A stretch of 64,000 nucleotides of DNA from Pseudogracilibacillus sp037072025 (lineage in GTDB: Bacteria > Bacillota > Bacilli > Bacillales > Amphibacillaceae): positions 1 to 64,000 of the forward strand of contig NZ_JAXHDD010000011.1 in the NCBI RefSeq assembly GCF_037072025.1, in the 5' to 3' direction. Each line of letters starts with the position of its first letter. Position 1 is the stretch's first letter. Below the pieces are notes generated by a model. The model worked only from the letters and a program-made list of their open reading frames with translations. It was not told the DNA's origin and ran no database searches. This document shows, piece after piece, positions 44,090 to 52,297 of the stretch. A program made the translations under genes and the position numbers.

Positions 44090-44692
44090 ATGTCACGATA
44101 TACTGGTTCAATTTGGAAAAAGTCACGTCGTTATGGCATTTCGTTAACAGGAACTGGTAAGGAGCTTGCAAAACGCCCTTACGCACCTGGTCAACACGGT
44201 GCAAACCAACGCCGTAAAATTTCGGAGTATGGTTTACAGCAACAAGAAAAACAAAAACTACGCTTCATGTACGGTTTAAATGAGCGTCAATTCCGTACGC
44301 TTTTTGATGAAGCTGGTAAGATGAAAGGGATCCACGGGGAAAACTTCATGGTTCTTCTTGAATCTCGTTTAGATAATCTTGTTTTCCGTCTTGGTTTAGC
44401 ACGTACACGTCGCCAAGCACGCCAGCTTGTGAACCACGGTCATATCACTGTTGACGGTCGTCGTGTTGATATTCCGTCATACCGTGTAAAGCCTAACCAA
44501 GTAATTGGCGTTCGGGAAAAAGCACGTAATCTTGATATCATCAAAGAAGCAATCGAAGTGAACAACTTTATTCCAGATTACTTAACTTTTGATCAAGATA
44601 AAATGGAAGGCGTATATACTCGTCTACCAGAACGTTCTGAATTACCTGCTGAAATTAACGAAGCGCTAATTGTTGAGTTCTACTCACGTTAA
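44090..44692 (+). CDS. rpsD: 30S ribosomal protein S4
   Basis: 200 residues, starting MSRYTGSIWKKSRRYGISL, with the S4 RNA-binding domain (ESRLDNLVFRLGLARTRRQARQLVNHGHI). AAAGGAGG lies 8 nt before ATG 44090, so the upstream in-frame ATG at 44015 is rejected. It nucleates 30S assembly. Strong promoter, leader and terminator make it a single-gene unit. Confidence 0.97.
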   Translation: MSRYTGSIWKKSRRYGISLTGTGKELAKRPYAPGQHGANQRRKISEYGLQQQEKQKLRFMYGLNERQFRTLFDEAGKMKGIHGENFMVLLESRLDNLVFRLGLARTRRQARQLVNHGHITVDGRRVDIPSYRVKPNQVIGVREKARNLDIIKEAIEVNNFIPDYLTFDQDKMEGVYTRLPERSELPAEINEALIVEFYSR

Positions 44693-44719
44693 TTTTTATA
44701 CTTTGCAACAAGTTACATT

Positions 44720-44765
44720 TAAAGCCTTACAAACGTTGTCACATCAATGTTTTAAGGCTTTTTTG
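44720..44765 (+). terminator. rpsD terminator
   Basis: AAAGCCTTA and TAAGGCTTT pair across about 24 nt, followed by TTTTGTTTTT. Confidence 0.8.
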
Positions 44766-44779
44766 TTTTTTCTTAACAA

Positions 44780-45247
44780 TGCAAGTTAATGTTTGAAAAA
44801 GCATGTATTTGTGGGAAGATTGTGGGAAGTTTTGAAGGAAAATTCGGGGCAATATCAAAGGCGTATGCAAGGGAATGGTGTGTTGAAAAAATAACGTAAT
44901 TGAGTTAGAGTTAGATCAATAAACATTGTAATTATTAAAGAGTTGGAGAATGTTATATATGTTGTATGAAGCGTGAATTGTGGGTATATTAGTGTTGAGG
45001 TGATCGGTTTTGATTCGGAAAGAATTAATTGAAGCTTTCGAAGTGAATAATGAGGTTTTAACAACTGAACTGGCTGAAAGATCCAATTCCTGATTGGGTA
45101 CATAATGACGAGTATAAACTTGATGACTCTTATTATTAAAGGAATACAAAAATACAAGAACATTATAAAAAAGTAAGTCCATATGAGTTCAAAATGAGGA
45201 GTATTTTTATCGATTCTAACTCACTGGATAGAATATGAGGTGCTAAA
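44780..45247. other. Left edge of accessory region
   Basis: After the rpsD terminator comes AT-rich DNA with a short direct repeat TGTGGGAAGATTGTGGGAAG near 44811. Reading frames on the minus strand here lack ribosome binding sites. It is the border of the island that ends near 51.6 kb. Confidence 0.4.
45010..45145 (+). pseudogene. Frameshifted small gene of unknown family
   Basis: TTGAGGTGATCGG precedes a TTG start reading IRKELIEAFEVNNEVLT; after a frame change the protein continues as WLKDPIPDWVHNDEYKLDD to a stop near 45139. Both halves look coding and fit one ~45-residue product, so one frameshift is likely. No family recognised. Confidence 0.45.
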
Positions 45248-45568
45248 ATGACAAAAATATTTCAATGTAATCGATGTGGTCGCTCCCATAAGCATGACCC
45301 TGATGATTTCGGTGATTTTACAGGAAATTTATTTCACAGATTACAAACAGTGTTTGGGTATAGCAGTCCATTCGATGGTGATTTGCTAGAATTTAACGTT
45401 TGTGAACTTTGTCTTTTTGAAATTTTGAGGGATTTCAAATATCGACCAATCTTAGATGGAGAAGACCCAGTAAAAGCATTCGATGCGTTCAGAACAAAGG
45501 AAACACCATACTATGATGATTTTTTCATCAAAAATTATAACGAGTTGGAAAATTGTAATAAAAAATAG
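45248..45568 (+). CDS. Small zinc-ribbon-like hypothetical protein
   Basis: 106 residues with two Cys pairs, CNRC near 7-10 and CELC near 56-59, a zinc-ribbon pattern. GAGGTGCTAAA precedes the ATG. The rest is acidic and aromatic. No named domain recognised. It precedes the VbhA-like gene by 10 bp, so the two may be cotranscribed. Confidence 0.65.
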   Translation: MTKIFQCNRCGRSHKHDPDDFGDFTGNLFHRLQTVFGYSSPFDGDLLEFNVCELCLFEILRDFKYRPILDGEDPVKAFDAFRTKETPYYDDFFIKNYNELENCNKK

Positions 45569-45577
45569 AGTAGGATT

Positions 45578-45958
45578 GTGATCATTATGAGTGTAAAAGT
45601 TTTAGTTAATAGTGTTCAATGCAAAAAGTGTAACGACATCATCGAATCGAAACACACGCACGATCTCCAATATTGTAAATGTAAATCAATTTACATTGAT
45701 GGCGGAACGGATTATCAGCGTTACGGTGGAAATATAGAACTAATTGATTTCAGTTATTCCGTCTATGAGGAGATCCTGCAAATTTGTGGTGTTGAATTTA
45801 CAGATAAAGCGCAATATGAAAATGTAAAACGTGCTGTGGAGTCCTTGAAAATAGAGGGAATCCAACCAACATACGATCGAGTTAAAGGTATTAAAGACTT
45901 GCTCGATGGAAAAATAACTCATGAAGAACTTGCAGTACGATACAAAAAAGGTACTTAG
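45578..45958 (+). CDS. Zinc-ribbon protein with VbhA-like antitoxin C terminus
   Basis: 126 residues. The N-terminal part carries CKKC (15-18) and CKC (33-35) followed by IDGGTDYQRYGG, resembling the DUF7695 type. The C-terminal part (80-121) resembles antitoxin VbhA: RAVESLKIEGIQPT then a GKITHEEL helix. SLKIEG (89-94) fits the Fic inhibitory motif (S/T)xxxE(G/N). A start at GTG 45578 or ATG 45587 is possible. A Fic gene lies 0.9 kb away on the other strand. Toxin inhibition is inferred from similarity remembered, not tested. Confidence 0.65.
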   Translation: MIIMSVKVLVNSVQCKKCNDIIESKHTHDLQYCKCKSIYIDGGTDYQRYGGNIELIDFSYSVYEEILQICGVEFTDKAQYENVKRAVESLKIEGIQPTYDRVKGIKDLLDGKITHEELAVRYKKGT

Positions 45959-46033
45959 CATTCATACTATTTTGACAGGAAACAAGGTACTAAGATTTCG
46001 GATGATATAAAAATAAACGAGGGAGAGTGTAAA

Positions 46034-46565
46034 TTGAAGAATAAGAAAGTCGTTGTGGGGTTAATCCTAATTTTAACTATTTTTTAACAGCTTGTGGTAG
46101 TGGGGCAAGTGGTGGAAAGGCAAAGGTAGGAGTTAACCAGATTAGTTACAAGGATTTAATGAAAAAAATAGATAATGGTGAATCGTTCTTCTTGTTGACA
46201 ATAGAGTTGGAGGAATCAAAGTACCTAGAGTAAGTACTACGATAAAACGTTAAAATACTATGATATTCCTGCATTCTTTGTGAATTTGAAAGGTGAGGGT
46301 GATGAAAAAATCAATGATTTGAACAATAATTATTTTCACCCTTTATACTTATACAAGGAAATTTCAGGTGAACCGTCTTGGGATACGGAAGGTGATGGTT
46401 TGGTGTATGTGGAAAGTGGGTGTTTTCTCCCTAGTTTTGATTTCGCCTTTTGATGAAGTATATTTAGAGAACGGACAATTAACTGAATCCGATGTAGAGG
46501 AAAGTGTTTCAGATTTATTGAAGTCATTGGATAAACATGGAATTGAGTATGAAAAAACTGAATAG
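46034..46565 (+). pseudogene. Frameshifted lipoprotein gene
   Basis: GAGGGAGAG precedes a TTG start encoding KNKKVVVGLILILTIF; after a frameshift comes TACGSGASGG (a lipobox), then YKDLMKKIDNGESFFL. Further shifts lead to FFVNLKGEGDEKIND and finally a frame ending at 46565 with TESDVEESVSDLLKSLDKHG. At least three frame changes. It may have had a thioredoxin-like fold, but this is uncertain. Confidence 0.7.
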
Positions 46566-46590
46566 GTAAGGGAGGTTTAAAAACCTTAAT

Positions 46591-46628
46591 AAAAAGCGAC
46601 TCTTCACGAATAAAGGGTCGCTTTTTTT
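46591..46628 (+). terminator. Terminator of the lipoprotein pseudogene
   Basis: AAAAAGCGACTCTT and AAGGGTCGCTTTTT form a 14-bp stem (one G-U) followed by TTT. Confidence 0.8.
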
Positions 46629-46640
46629 GGTTTATAAAAT

Positions 46641-46844
46641 ATGAAAAAGAAAACAATAATTACTTCAACTATTTCTATAGTTTTATTACTCTTCACTTCA
46701 CTTTTTATTAATGGAACGAAAGTGTTGGCAGATAAACAGACGGATGAAAAAGATTTAATAGCTTTATATAAGAAATACGATTGTATCCTACACATTGATT
46801 ACGAATATCTCATCCAAAAGTTAGATTTTAACTCTTACTTTTAG
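46641..46844 (+). CDS. Possible small secreted protein
   Basis: 67 residues starting MKKKTIITSTISIVLLLF, a plausible signal peptide ending around LADKQ. No good ribosome binding site; it begins only 13 bp after the terminator. The mature part is about 35 residues and looks truncated. It could be a remnant of a longer secreted protein. Confidence 0.35.
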   Translation: MKKKTIITSTISIVLLLFTSLFINGTKVLADKQTDEKDLIALYKKYDCILHIDYEYLIQKLDFNSYF

Positions 46845-46867
46845 GCACTTTTTCCTAGGTCTTTTCT

Positions 46868-47617
46868 CTAATCAATTAATTCACTTTCATTTTCATTTCT
46901 TCTATTTCTCGAATTAACTTTCAAAAATGGCTTTGCGATTTTTTTATAATTTTCTTGAAAGTTTTCTATTTCATTTTTCAAGACAATAGGATCTTCATTA
47001 AATAACTTCAATCCATTTATATATTCTTCTCTTTTATCTGACGGAATAATAAATGGTGTTACATCACGCTCCAAACATTGCCTAAACATAATAATTCTAC
47101 CCACTCGTCCATTTCCATCTTGAAACGGATGAATTAATTCGAATTGATGATGAAACGAGAGTATATCCATTAAATCATTAATTGGATGTTCATTAACTAA
47201 ACGGTACATCAAATCTTCAACCTCATGTGGTTCTGCTGTTGGTTGATCCCCTACAATATTAGGTATTCCCTTATACTTTTCGACACCGTAATTTGCTACA
47301 TCTAAAGTGTTCCTTTTTAAAAGTTGATGGTACTCTCGGATTAACCTTTCAGTTAATGGTTCTTTGATCGTATCTAACATAAAATTAAATAAGTCAAAAT
47401 GATTTTTTCCTTCGATAATATCATCAACATTATGACCGCCTGTATATAGAGTATTTCTTTCGAACAAATCCTTTGTATCAGACAGGCTCAATGTGCTTCC
47501 TTCCATTCGGTTTGTGTTATAAGACATATTGATTAAAGTGTATTCATACAAACCATTCTTTATTTTTTCTTTTCTTTCTTTATCAAGAACAAGCAAATAA
47601 TTACTTTTAATTTTCAT
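46868..47617 (-). CDS. Fic family protein (AMP-transferase), class II type
   Basis: About 249 residues. Active-site motif HPFQDGNGRVGR (His near 163) is complete, so AMPylation activity is possible. An N-terminal helix carries TNRMEG, the (S/T)xxxEG inhibitory motif of class II Fic proteins, so it should be self-inhibited. ATG 47617 or the adjacent GTG is the start, with GTGAGGTG upstream. Target unknown. It is downstream of the HipA-like gene and its broken partner. Confidence 0.9.
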   Translation of the reverse strand: MKIKSNYLLVLDKERKEKIKNGLYEYTLINMSYNTNRMEGSTLSLSDTKDLFERNTLYTGGHNVDDIIEGKNHFDLFNFMLDTIKEPLTERLIREYHQLLKRNTLDVANYGVEKYKGIPNIVGDQPTAEPHEVEDLMYRLVNEHPINDLMDILSFHHQFELIHPFQDGNGRVGRIIMFRQCLERDVTPFIIPSDKREEYINGLKLFNEDPIVLKNEIENFQENYKKIAKPFLKVNSRNRRNENESELID

Positions 47618-47634
47618 CACCTCACACCCTATCC

Positions 47635-48058
47635 TTATCTTTCCATATCTCTATCTTTTTTAATAGACTTTTTCTTATTATATTTTACATTTGCTTGAAC
47701 TTCTACATCTAAATCATTGAAATCTTCAATTGCTTGTTTTTCAACATAATAACCTTCATATTCGTATGATCTTTGAATACCCCTCATATACACTTCACGA
47801 TTATCAATATCCTTAGTTATTGCGCTTTTTAGTAGTCTCCTTAATTCTCCAAAGTATTGAATAACTCAATCCCCAAGTGGCAGTCATTATTGGTGAATGC
47901 TCCTCCCATCCAGGTTTTTCTTTATAACAAGGATCTACTTCTAAGACTTTCAGTAAGTGTTCCACCACATAACCATCATAGGCTTCAAAATGCAAAGTTG
48001 CTGGTATAATTTCACCACTTTCAGGATATTCTTCGGCTTCTAGCACACGTACCTCCAC
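47635..48058 (-). pseudogene. Frameshifted gene downstream of the HipA-like kinase
   Basis: The 5' frame gives 81 residues beginning MEVRVLEAEEYPESGEI and ends soon after TATWGLSYSI. The next frame continues as QYFGELRRLLKSAITKDIDNRE and ends at 47635 with a Lys-rich tail. Joined, they make a protein of about 141 residues; the shift is near 47858. The family is not recognised. It starts 14 bp from the end of the kinase gene, so the two formed an operon. Confidence 0.65.
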
Positions 48059-48071
48059 TTTTTGTTTTATT

Positions 48072-49346
48072 TCAACGTTCTACGTCTCTAAACTTATTCT
48101 TTTTGTTGTTTTTGATAGGCTTAACTTCACCAGTATATTTTACATCTTTTTTCACATCATTCGAAACATCTAATCCTGAAAAATACCTTTCTTTCGAATG
48201 AACATTGACATACTCTAATAACATATCCATTCGGTCACGAAAAGCAAAAGAAATGCGATCTTTTCTTTTATCATCAATAAACAACGAATCTTTTGTAATA
48301 TCGTGAAATTCACTTTCTATATCATATAAAGCAACTGGTTCAAACCAATCAAATGATTGCACCAACTTCAATTGATCTTCATGATTATTTTTAAAAGGTT
48401 TACAAGTTTTTTTTTGATTAGCATTAATTAAGGATAAAGGTCTATCATGCCATAAAGATGTCCCACTATCAAAAATTGGACTAGCACCAATAAACGCTAA
48501 TGTTTCAGCGTTTCTAATTACTCCAAAGTTATATTGGTGTCTATCTTCATTTGCAATAAGATAATCTAACACAATCATTTTATCAATAAATTCTTCTACA
48601 TCGGGAATCTCCAAACACTCACAACAATTCAAATAATGTTGATGAACAGAAACATGGTTTTGTTTCTTTTCTGTTTGCATAACATACCATGCACTAATTA
48701 ATTCAGTATCAGAGTCGATAAAATTTTCACACATACTATACGGATAATTCTCCTGGATCATTAATGAATAAGGAATATGCGGAATACCTAAACGCTCACA
48801 TATTTTACTTGCAAACACTTCGTTATATGGTTCTTGTTGCGTTGCCCCACTACCACCTTTAATTAAAACTCGCTTACCATCAATAATCTTCCATTTCTTT
48901 TTTAACCATCCATCAGACGTATTATCAGGTGATAATAAATTTATGTTTTCTTTTTTATACTCCATATCAAAAAGAATATTTCCTACATCTTCTGAAAAAG
49001 TATGATGGAAAAAATTAATATCATCCCATTTTAAATTAGAGTTAGTAGGACATATCCAATATTGATCAGACAAACTTAACCCATATGATTTATCAAGAAG
49101 ATTTTCTGTCGACCTAATATTTAATGTTTCAAGTAATTGTTCAATCCCAACTCGAGTTGCAGGAATCGATCTTGATTTCCACCATTCATTAAGACCGCCA
49201 CGATTAATTTGCCCTTTTTTAACTTCAATACCTAAAGGTACATGTTCTTTTGCAAACACTTCTCCAATCTTTGAAATAGACGATGTTTGTTTATCTAGTT
49301 TTATTTCAGCAACAGGCTTTCTTTTATGCATCAAAACATAATTCAT
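48072..49346 (-). CDS. HipA-like Ser/Thr kinase domain protein
   Basis: 424 residues. Features of the HipA/PI3K-like fold: nucleotide loop LIKGGSGATQQEP with K163 and S166, catalytic loop NEDRHQYNFG with D268 and N273, and metal-binding D293 in IFDSGTSL. HipA toxins phosphorylate tRNA synthetases, but this subfamily is divergent and its target is unknown. No HipB-like helix-turn-helix gene is adjacent. AGAGGGGATG lies upstream of the ATG. Confidence 0.85.
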   Translation of the reverse strand: MNYVLMHKRKPVAEIKLDKQTSSISKIGEVFAKEHVPLGIEVKKGQINRGGLNEWWKSRSIPATRVGIEQLLETLNIRSTENLLDKSYGLSLSDQYWICPTNSNLKWDDINFFHHTFSEDVGNILFDMEYKKENINLLSPDNTSDGWLKKKWKIIDGKRVLIKGGSGATQQEPYNEVFASKICERLGIPHIPYSLMIQENYPYSMCENFIDSDTELISAWYVMQTEKKQNHVSVHQHYLNCCECLEIPDVEEFIDKMIVLDYLIANEDRHQYNFGVIRNAETLAFIGASPIFDSGTSLWHDRPLSLINANQKKTCKPFKNNHEDQLKLVQSFDWFEPVALYDIESEFHDITKDSLFIDDKRKDRISFAFRDRMDMLLEYVNVHSKERYFSGLDVSNDVKKDVKYTGEVKPIKNNKKNKFRDVER

Positions 49347-49424
49347 TTATAACATCCCCTCTGAAAAAACATTATAAACGTATCAATACTAACAACAGTA
49401 TAACCTATTTTATGTCGATTCACA

Positions 49425-49589
49425 TTATATTTTCGCCTTTAATATACAAATTGCAAATCTTCCATCCACTTCAAGAAATTCACACTCTGGATAGCATTTC
49501 TCCAAATATTCACGTGCATGATTTTCTATATCTTTTTTACTGATCCCTGATTCGAATACCGAATCAGGCAAATATATTTTATAAGGCAC
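49425..49589 (-). CDS. Possible small protein upstream of the HipA-like gene
   Basis: An open frame of about 54 codons beginning at GTG reads VPYKIYLPDSVFESG and contains NHAREYLEKCYPECEF. It is on the same strand about 80 bp before the kinase. Codon texture is good, but no ribosome binding site is seen at the GTG and the start may lie in a lost region. It could be a truncated gene. Confidence 0.4.
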   Translation of the reverse strand: MPYKIYLPDSVFESGISKKDIENHAREYLEKCYPECEFLEVDGRFAICILKAKI

Positions 49590-49697
49590 TTCAATTCCAT
49601 TTAGCAGTTATTACTAATGAACTCGATAAATACCAATCCTTTCTATAAATCATTTGTAAAATAAACAGCGAAACTAGTAATACCTAAAACAAAAATA

Positions 49698-49748
49698 AAA
49701 AACAGGAGCGTTAATACTCTTATAAAAAAGAGTTCACTCCTGTTTTTG
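49698..49748. terminator. Long imperfect hairpin
   Basis: AAACAGGAG with TAATACTCTT on the left pairs with AAGAGTTCACTCCTGTTT on the right, followed by TTGAAG. A possible terminator or end of a mobile element. Confidence 0.55.
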
Positions 49749-49774
49749 AAGTACGTCTTTACTTTACAGATTTT

Positions 49775-49835
49775 CCGAACGAGAAAGCCCATGCAGGGCA
49801 TAGCCCGTCTTTAGACGTGGGAGTCTCAATAGCAT
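49775..49835. mobile_element. IS200/IS605-type end remnant
   Basis: CCCGTCTTTAGACGTGGG followed by AGTCTCAAT resembles the subterminal hairpin and TCAA end of IS200/IS605 elements. No transposase or TnpB gene is nearby. Probably a relic. Confidence 0.5.
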
Positions 49836-49964
49836 TTTGATCAATTAATTTAACTATATAAAGTGTTGACATATAATTAATTACACCATTTGTAGAGTTT
49901 GGAGAAGCTAGAAAAACTCGACTATACTTACGATCCACAATGGAAGATTATGCAAAAAAATAAA

Positions 49965-49990
49965 GCTCGCTTCGGCGGGCAATTTTTAAT
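49965..49990. terminator. UUCG tetraloop terminator
   Basis: GCTCGC and GCGGGC enclose a TTCG loop with AATTTTT to the right and A-rich sequence to the left, so it works in either direction. It ends the minus-strand gene at 50004. Confidence 0.8.
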
Positions 49991-50003
49991 TTGCAATCAC
50001 ATT

Positions 50004-50318
50004 TTATAATCGTGTAATAGCAAAGATTGTAAAAACAACAATTATCACCAAGAAGGTGCCCATGACTTTTTTAAATGTAGAAGCATCACTTCTTTTTCGA
50101 ACTTCAGAGTATACTATGCAGAACACCCCTATTGCGCCAAACGTCATAATTAATGATTTAATCAAAACATTTTCCATTATAATTCCTAATTGGTCTCTCT
50201 CACCAAAATATGCTAAAGTAAATCCTCCAATGATAATTGTCGATCCAAAAAACCACCATATGATATTCCAAGTTTTATCCCACTTTTTATCTTCATCCAC
50301 TTTATCTTTTTGAATCAT
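50004..50318 (-). CDS. Small membrane protein, unknown
   Basis: About 104 residues: a charged N terminus (MIQKDKVDEDKKW) then three hydrophobic segments near 16-36, 52-70 and 82-102. GGGGG lies before ATG 50318, preferred over the in-frame start at 50330. No family recognised. Confidence 0.6.
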   Translation of the reverse strand: MIQKDKVDEDKKWDKTWNIIWWFFGSTIIIGGFTLAYFGERDQLGIIMENVLIKSLIMTFGAIGVFCIVYSEVRKRSDASTFKKVMGTFLVIIVVFTIFAITRL

Positions 50319-50404
50319 AAAATCCCCCAAGCTTTTTTTAACACTATATAATACTGGATTTTATAAGTCAATAATATAAAAGTCTTATCCTTTTCACTTA
50401 ATCC

Positions 50405-51350
50405 CGCAACTTTTAAGAATCTGCGTATTTTGCGAGCCGTGCCGGTGTAATTCTTGATGCCGTGCTTAGTAGCCAATTTTTAACGCTTGGCAAAGGAAGA
50501 GTCAACGCCGATCGACTTTAGATAATCGACAATGCTACCTGTCTTTTGGTCGCCTTTAGGCTTGCTCACAGCCTTTTTAGGTGCCGATGTTTTGCCGTTG
50601 ATGATATCTTGTACTGCTTTATAATTCTTGCCAAGTGATTTCTACCTTGCTTCTCCGTTTCCATGTTTGCCGGCCAGAATCTCTTTTACGAGCTGATCAA
50701 TAGACTTTTCAGCAGGCTTTGCTTTTGGCTTGGTGCCTAATAACTTCTCGTTGACACGCTTCTGTACGGCATCGTACTGACTTCCTAACGCTTTTTTGCG
50801 CTGTGCCCCACTACTGTGTTTACCCACATTTACTTCGTCCGCTAGTTGATCAATGGATTTGGATTTAGGCTTGCTAGTGTTTGTATTAGTATTAGGCTTC
50901 GATGTCGATTTATTTGCCAACACGGCCCTTATAATCAAAACAAAGGCAAGCCTTTCCATTCGATCCTTAAACTCGTTGTGGCCCTTAATGTACTTTAAAT
51001 GAGGGTAAGTTTTTTTGTAGTGCAGCAACCAAATCAGCAAACTTTCCTCTTGTGCTTCCGTAGGCTTCTCCGTACGAAAATCGCCTGTTAAACAAGTGCC
51101 TACCGCATAGTTGTTATGATTTCCTACGTGATAAGTTCGAATTCAATATCGTTACAGAACTTAATCGTACCGTCAGATTCAATGACATAGCTGTAACCGA
51201 TGCTTGGCCAACCTAAACTGTCGACATGATACCGTGAGTAACTTTCAGCATTTGAACCACCTAGCCCCTGTTTGGTTAAGCTGTGATGAATTGCAATTGT
51301 CGTTTTACCTTTTAAACTTAGCACTGGGAATTTCTTCGTAGAGTGCCGCT
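50405..51350 (-). pseudogene. Broken N-acetylmuramoyl-L-alanine amidase (phage-type lysin)
   Basis: From 51350 the minus strand encodes an Amidase_2 domain (TTIAIHHSLTKQGLGGSN, then WPSIGYSYVIESDG). After a stop near 51124 the frame continues with NHNNYAVGTCLTGDFRTE. Next come two CW_7-like wall-binding repeats (SIDQLADEVNVGKHSSG and SIDQLVKEILAGKHGNG), then a stop, then a last GSIVDYLKSIGVDSSFAKR block. Several frame breaks make it dead. It is a prophage relic. Confidence 0.85.
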
Positions 51351-51480
51351 TTGTATATTATTAAATATAATGATTACTACTTTTCATTTTCATTTGAAAG
51401 ATATATACCGATAATATGGCAATGACTAATAACCTACTACCCACCATATATGATTTATAGAATCAATAGTTCTCTTTTTT

Positions 51481-51574
51481 CGCTAAGGCCGATTTAAGCG
51501 TAATTGGTGCTGGTACAGATGTTGCCATCGAGACAGTAGATGACAATGAACATGAAGTGAAAATAATAGCGTGA
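51481..51574 (+). pseudogene. C-terminal scrap of a P-type heavy-metal ATPase
   Basis: About 30 codons on the plus strand read AKADLSVIGAGTDVAIETVD, matching the conserved region after the GDGVNDAPAL motif of P1B ATPases, and then run to a stop. Its strand is opposite to copA at 52.3 kb, so it is a separate relic. Confidence 0.6.
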
Positions 51575-51592
51575 TCATTTGACCACGCTTTT
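51569..51592 (+). terminator. Hairpin after the ATPase scrap
   Basis: AGCGTGATCA and (T)GACCACGCT pair closely, followed by TTTTAC. Probable terminator of the lost ATPase gene. Confidence 0.6.
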
Positions 51593-51599
51593 ACTTTTC

Positions 51600-52000
51600 T
51601 ATAAACAATATTTATTGTATTGTTATCACTTTATTTTTTCTATATTAATAACACTAACGGTACTATCATATATATTTGTTACATATACGAATTCTGTTAT
51701 CTTTGCTCGTGATAATACCATAAGCACCATTACCCACTTCGATGGTTGCAACCACTTCTTTTGTTTCTTAATCCACTTTTGAAACACTTTTTAATAGATT
51801 TTTAGAAGTCCCTTGATTTGCAATCCTAGTATATTTTTCATCAGATTAGATATAAGCTTGGACAGGATCATTACCAATTTTACCCTTCTCTAGTTATTCA
51901 GAAGCGATGTCAACAATAGTTAGTGAATGTTCATCATTTAATGTAGCTACAGTGTTTTTTTCATCTTTTGCAAACACTTTTTAGACGCCTTTACAAGCTG
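51600..52000 (-). pseudogene. Decayed YVTN-type beta-propeller protein gene
   Basis: Minus-strand segments read KDEKNTVATLNDEHSLTIVD, IGNDPVQAYI, SDEKYTRIANQGTSKN and ETKEVVATIEVGNGAYG, with in-frame stops at former Gln/Ser-like positions. These are typical blades of YVTN/YncE-like propeller proteins. Disabled by at least three stops. Confidence 0.7.
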
Positions 52001-52056
52001 TGTAATTCCGATAAATGAGCGATGTTAGTAATAAAATAGGGTACAGTTCCAACATT

Positions 52057-52263
52057 TTATACTACATCATAGCCTTGATCTTCAACAACTTCTTTCATAT
52101 TTTCAAACGAAACTTTTGCTTCGTTATAAGTAACTTCTACTTTACCATTGCTTAAATCTACTTCTACAGTAGCCACTCCATCTAATCCTTTAAGTGCGCT
52201 TTCTACTGACATTTTGCAGTGGCCACATGTCATCCCTTTAACATCTAAGGTTTTTGTTTGCAT
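52057..52263 (-). CDS. copZ: Copper chaperone CopZ
   Basis: 68-residue HMA domain with GMTCGHC (C13, C16), binding Cu(I) and delivering it to CopA. AAAGGAGGTGAAAAC precedes ATG 52263. Last gene of the csoR-copA-copZ operon, 35 bp after copA. Confidence 0.95.
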   Translation of the reverse strand: MQTKTLDVKGMTCGHCKMSVESALKGLDGVATVEVDLSNGKVEVTYNEAKVSFENMKEVVEDQGYDVV

Positions 52264-52297
52264 GTTTTCACCTCCTTTCAAGTTATGAAAGAAGAAA

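Noticed and set aside
44811..44835. TGTGGGAAGATTGTGGGAAG as a phage attachment site
   Set aside because: No matching copy was found at the other end of the island and no integrase is present.
44855..45182. Two overlapping minus-strand frames of 88 and 102 codons
   Set aside because: No ribosome binding sites; the plus strand has better coding traces here.
49283..49543. 86-codon plus-strand frame opposite the HipA start
   Set aside because: Antisense to a clear gene and to the small minus-strand frame; no ribosome binding site.
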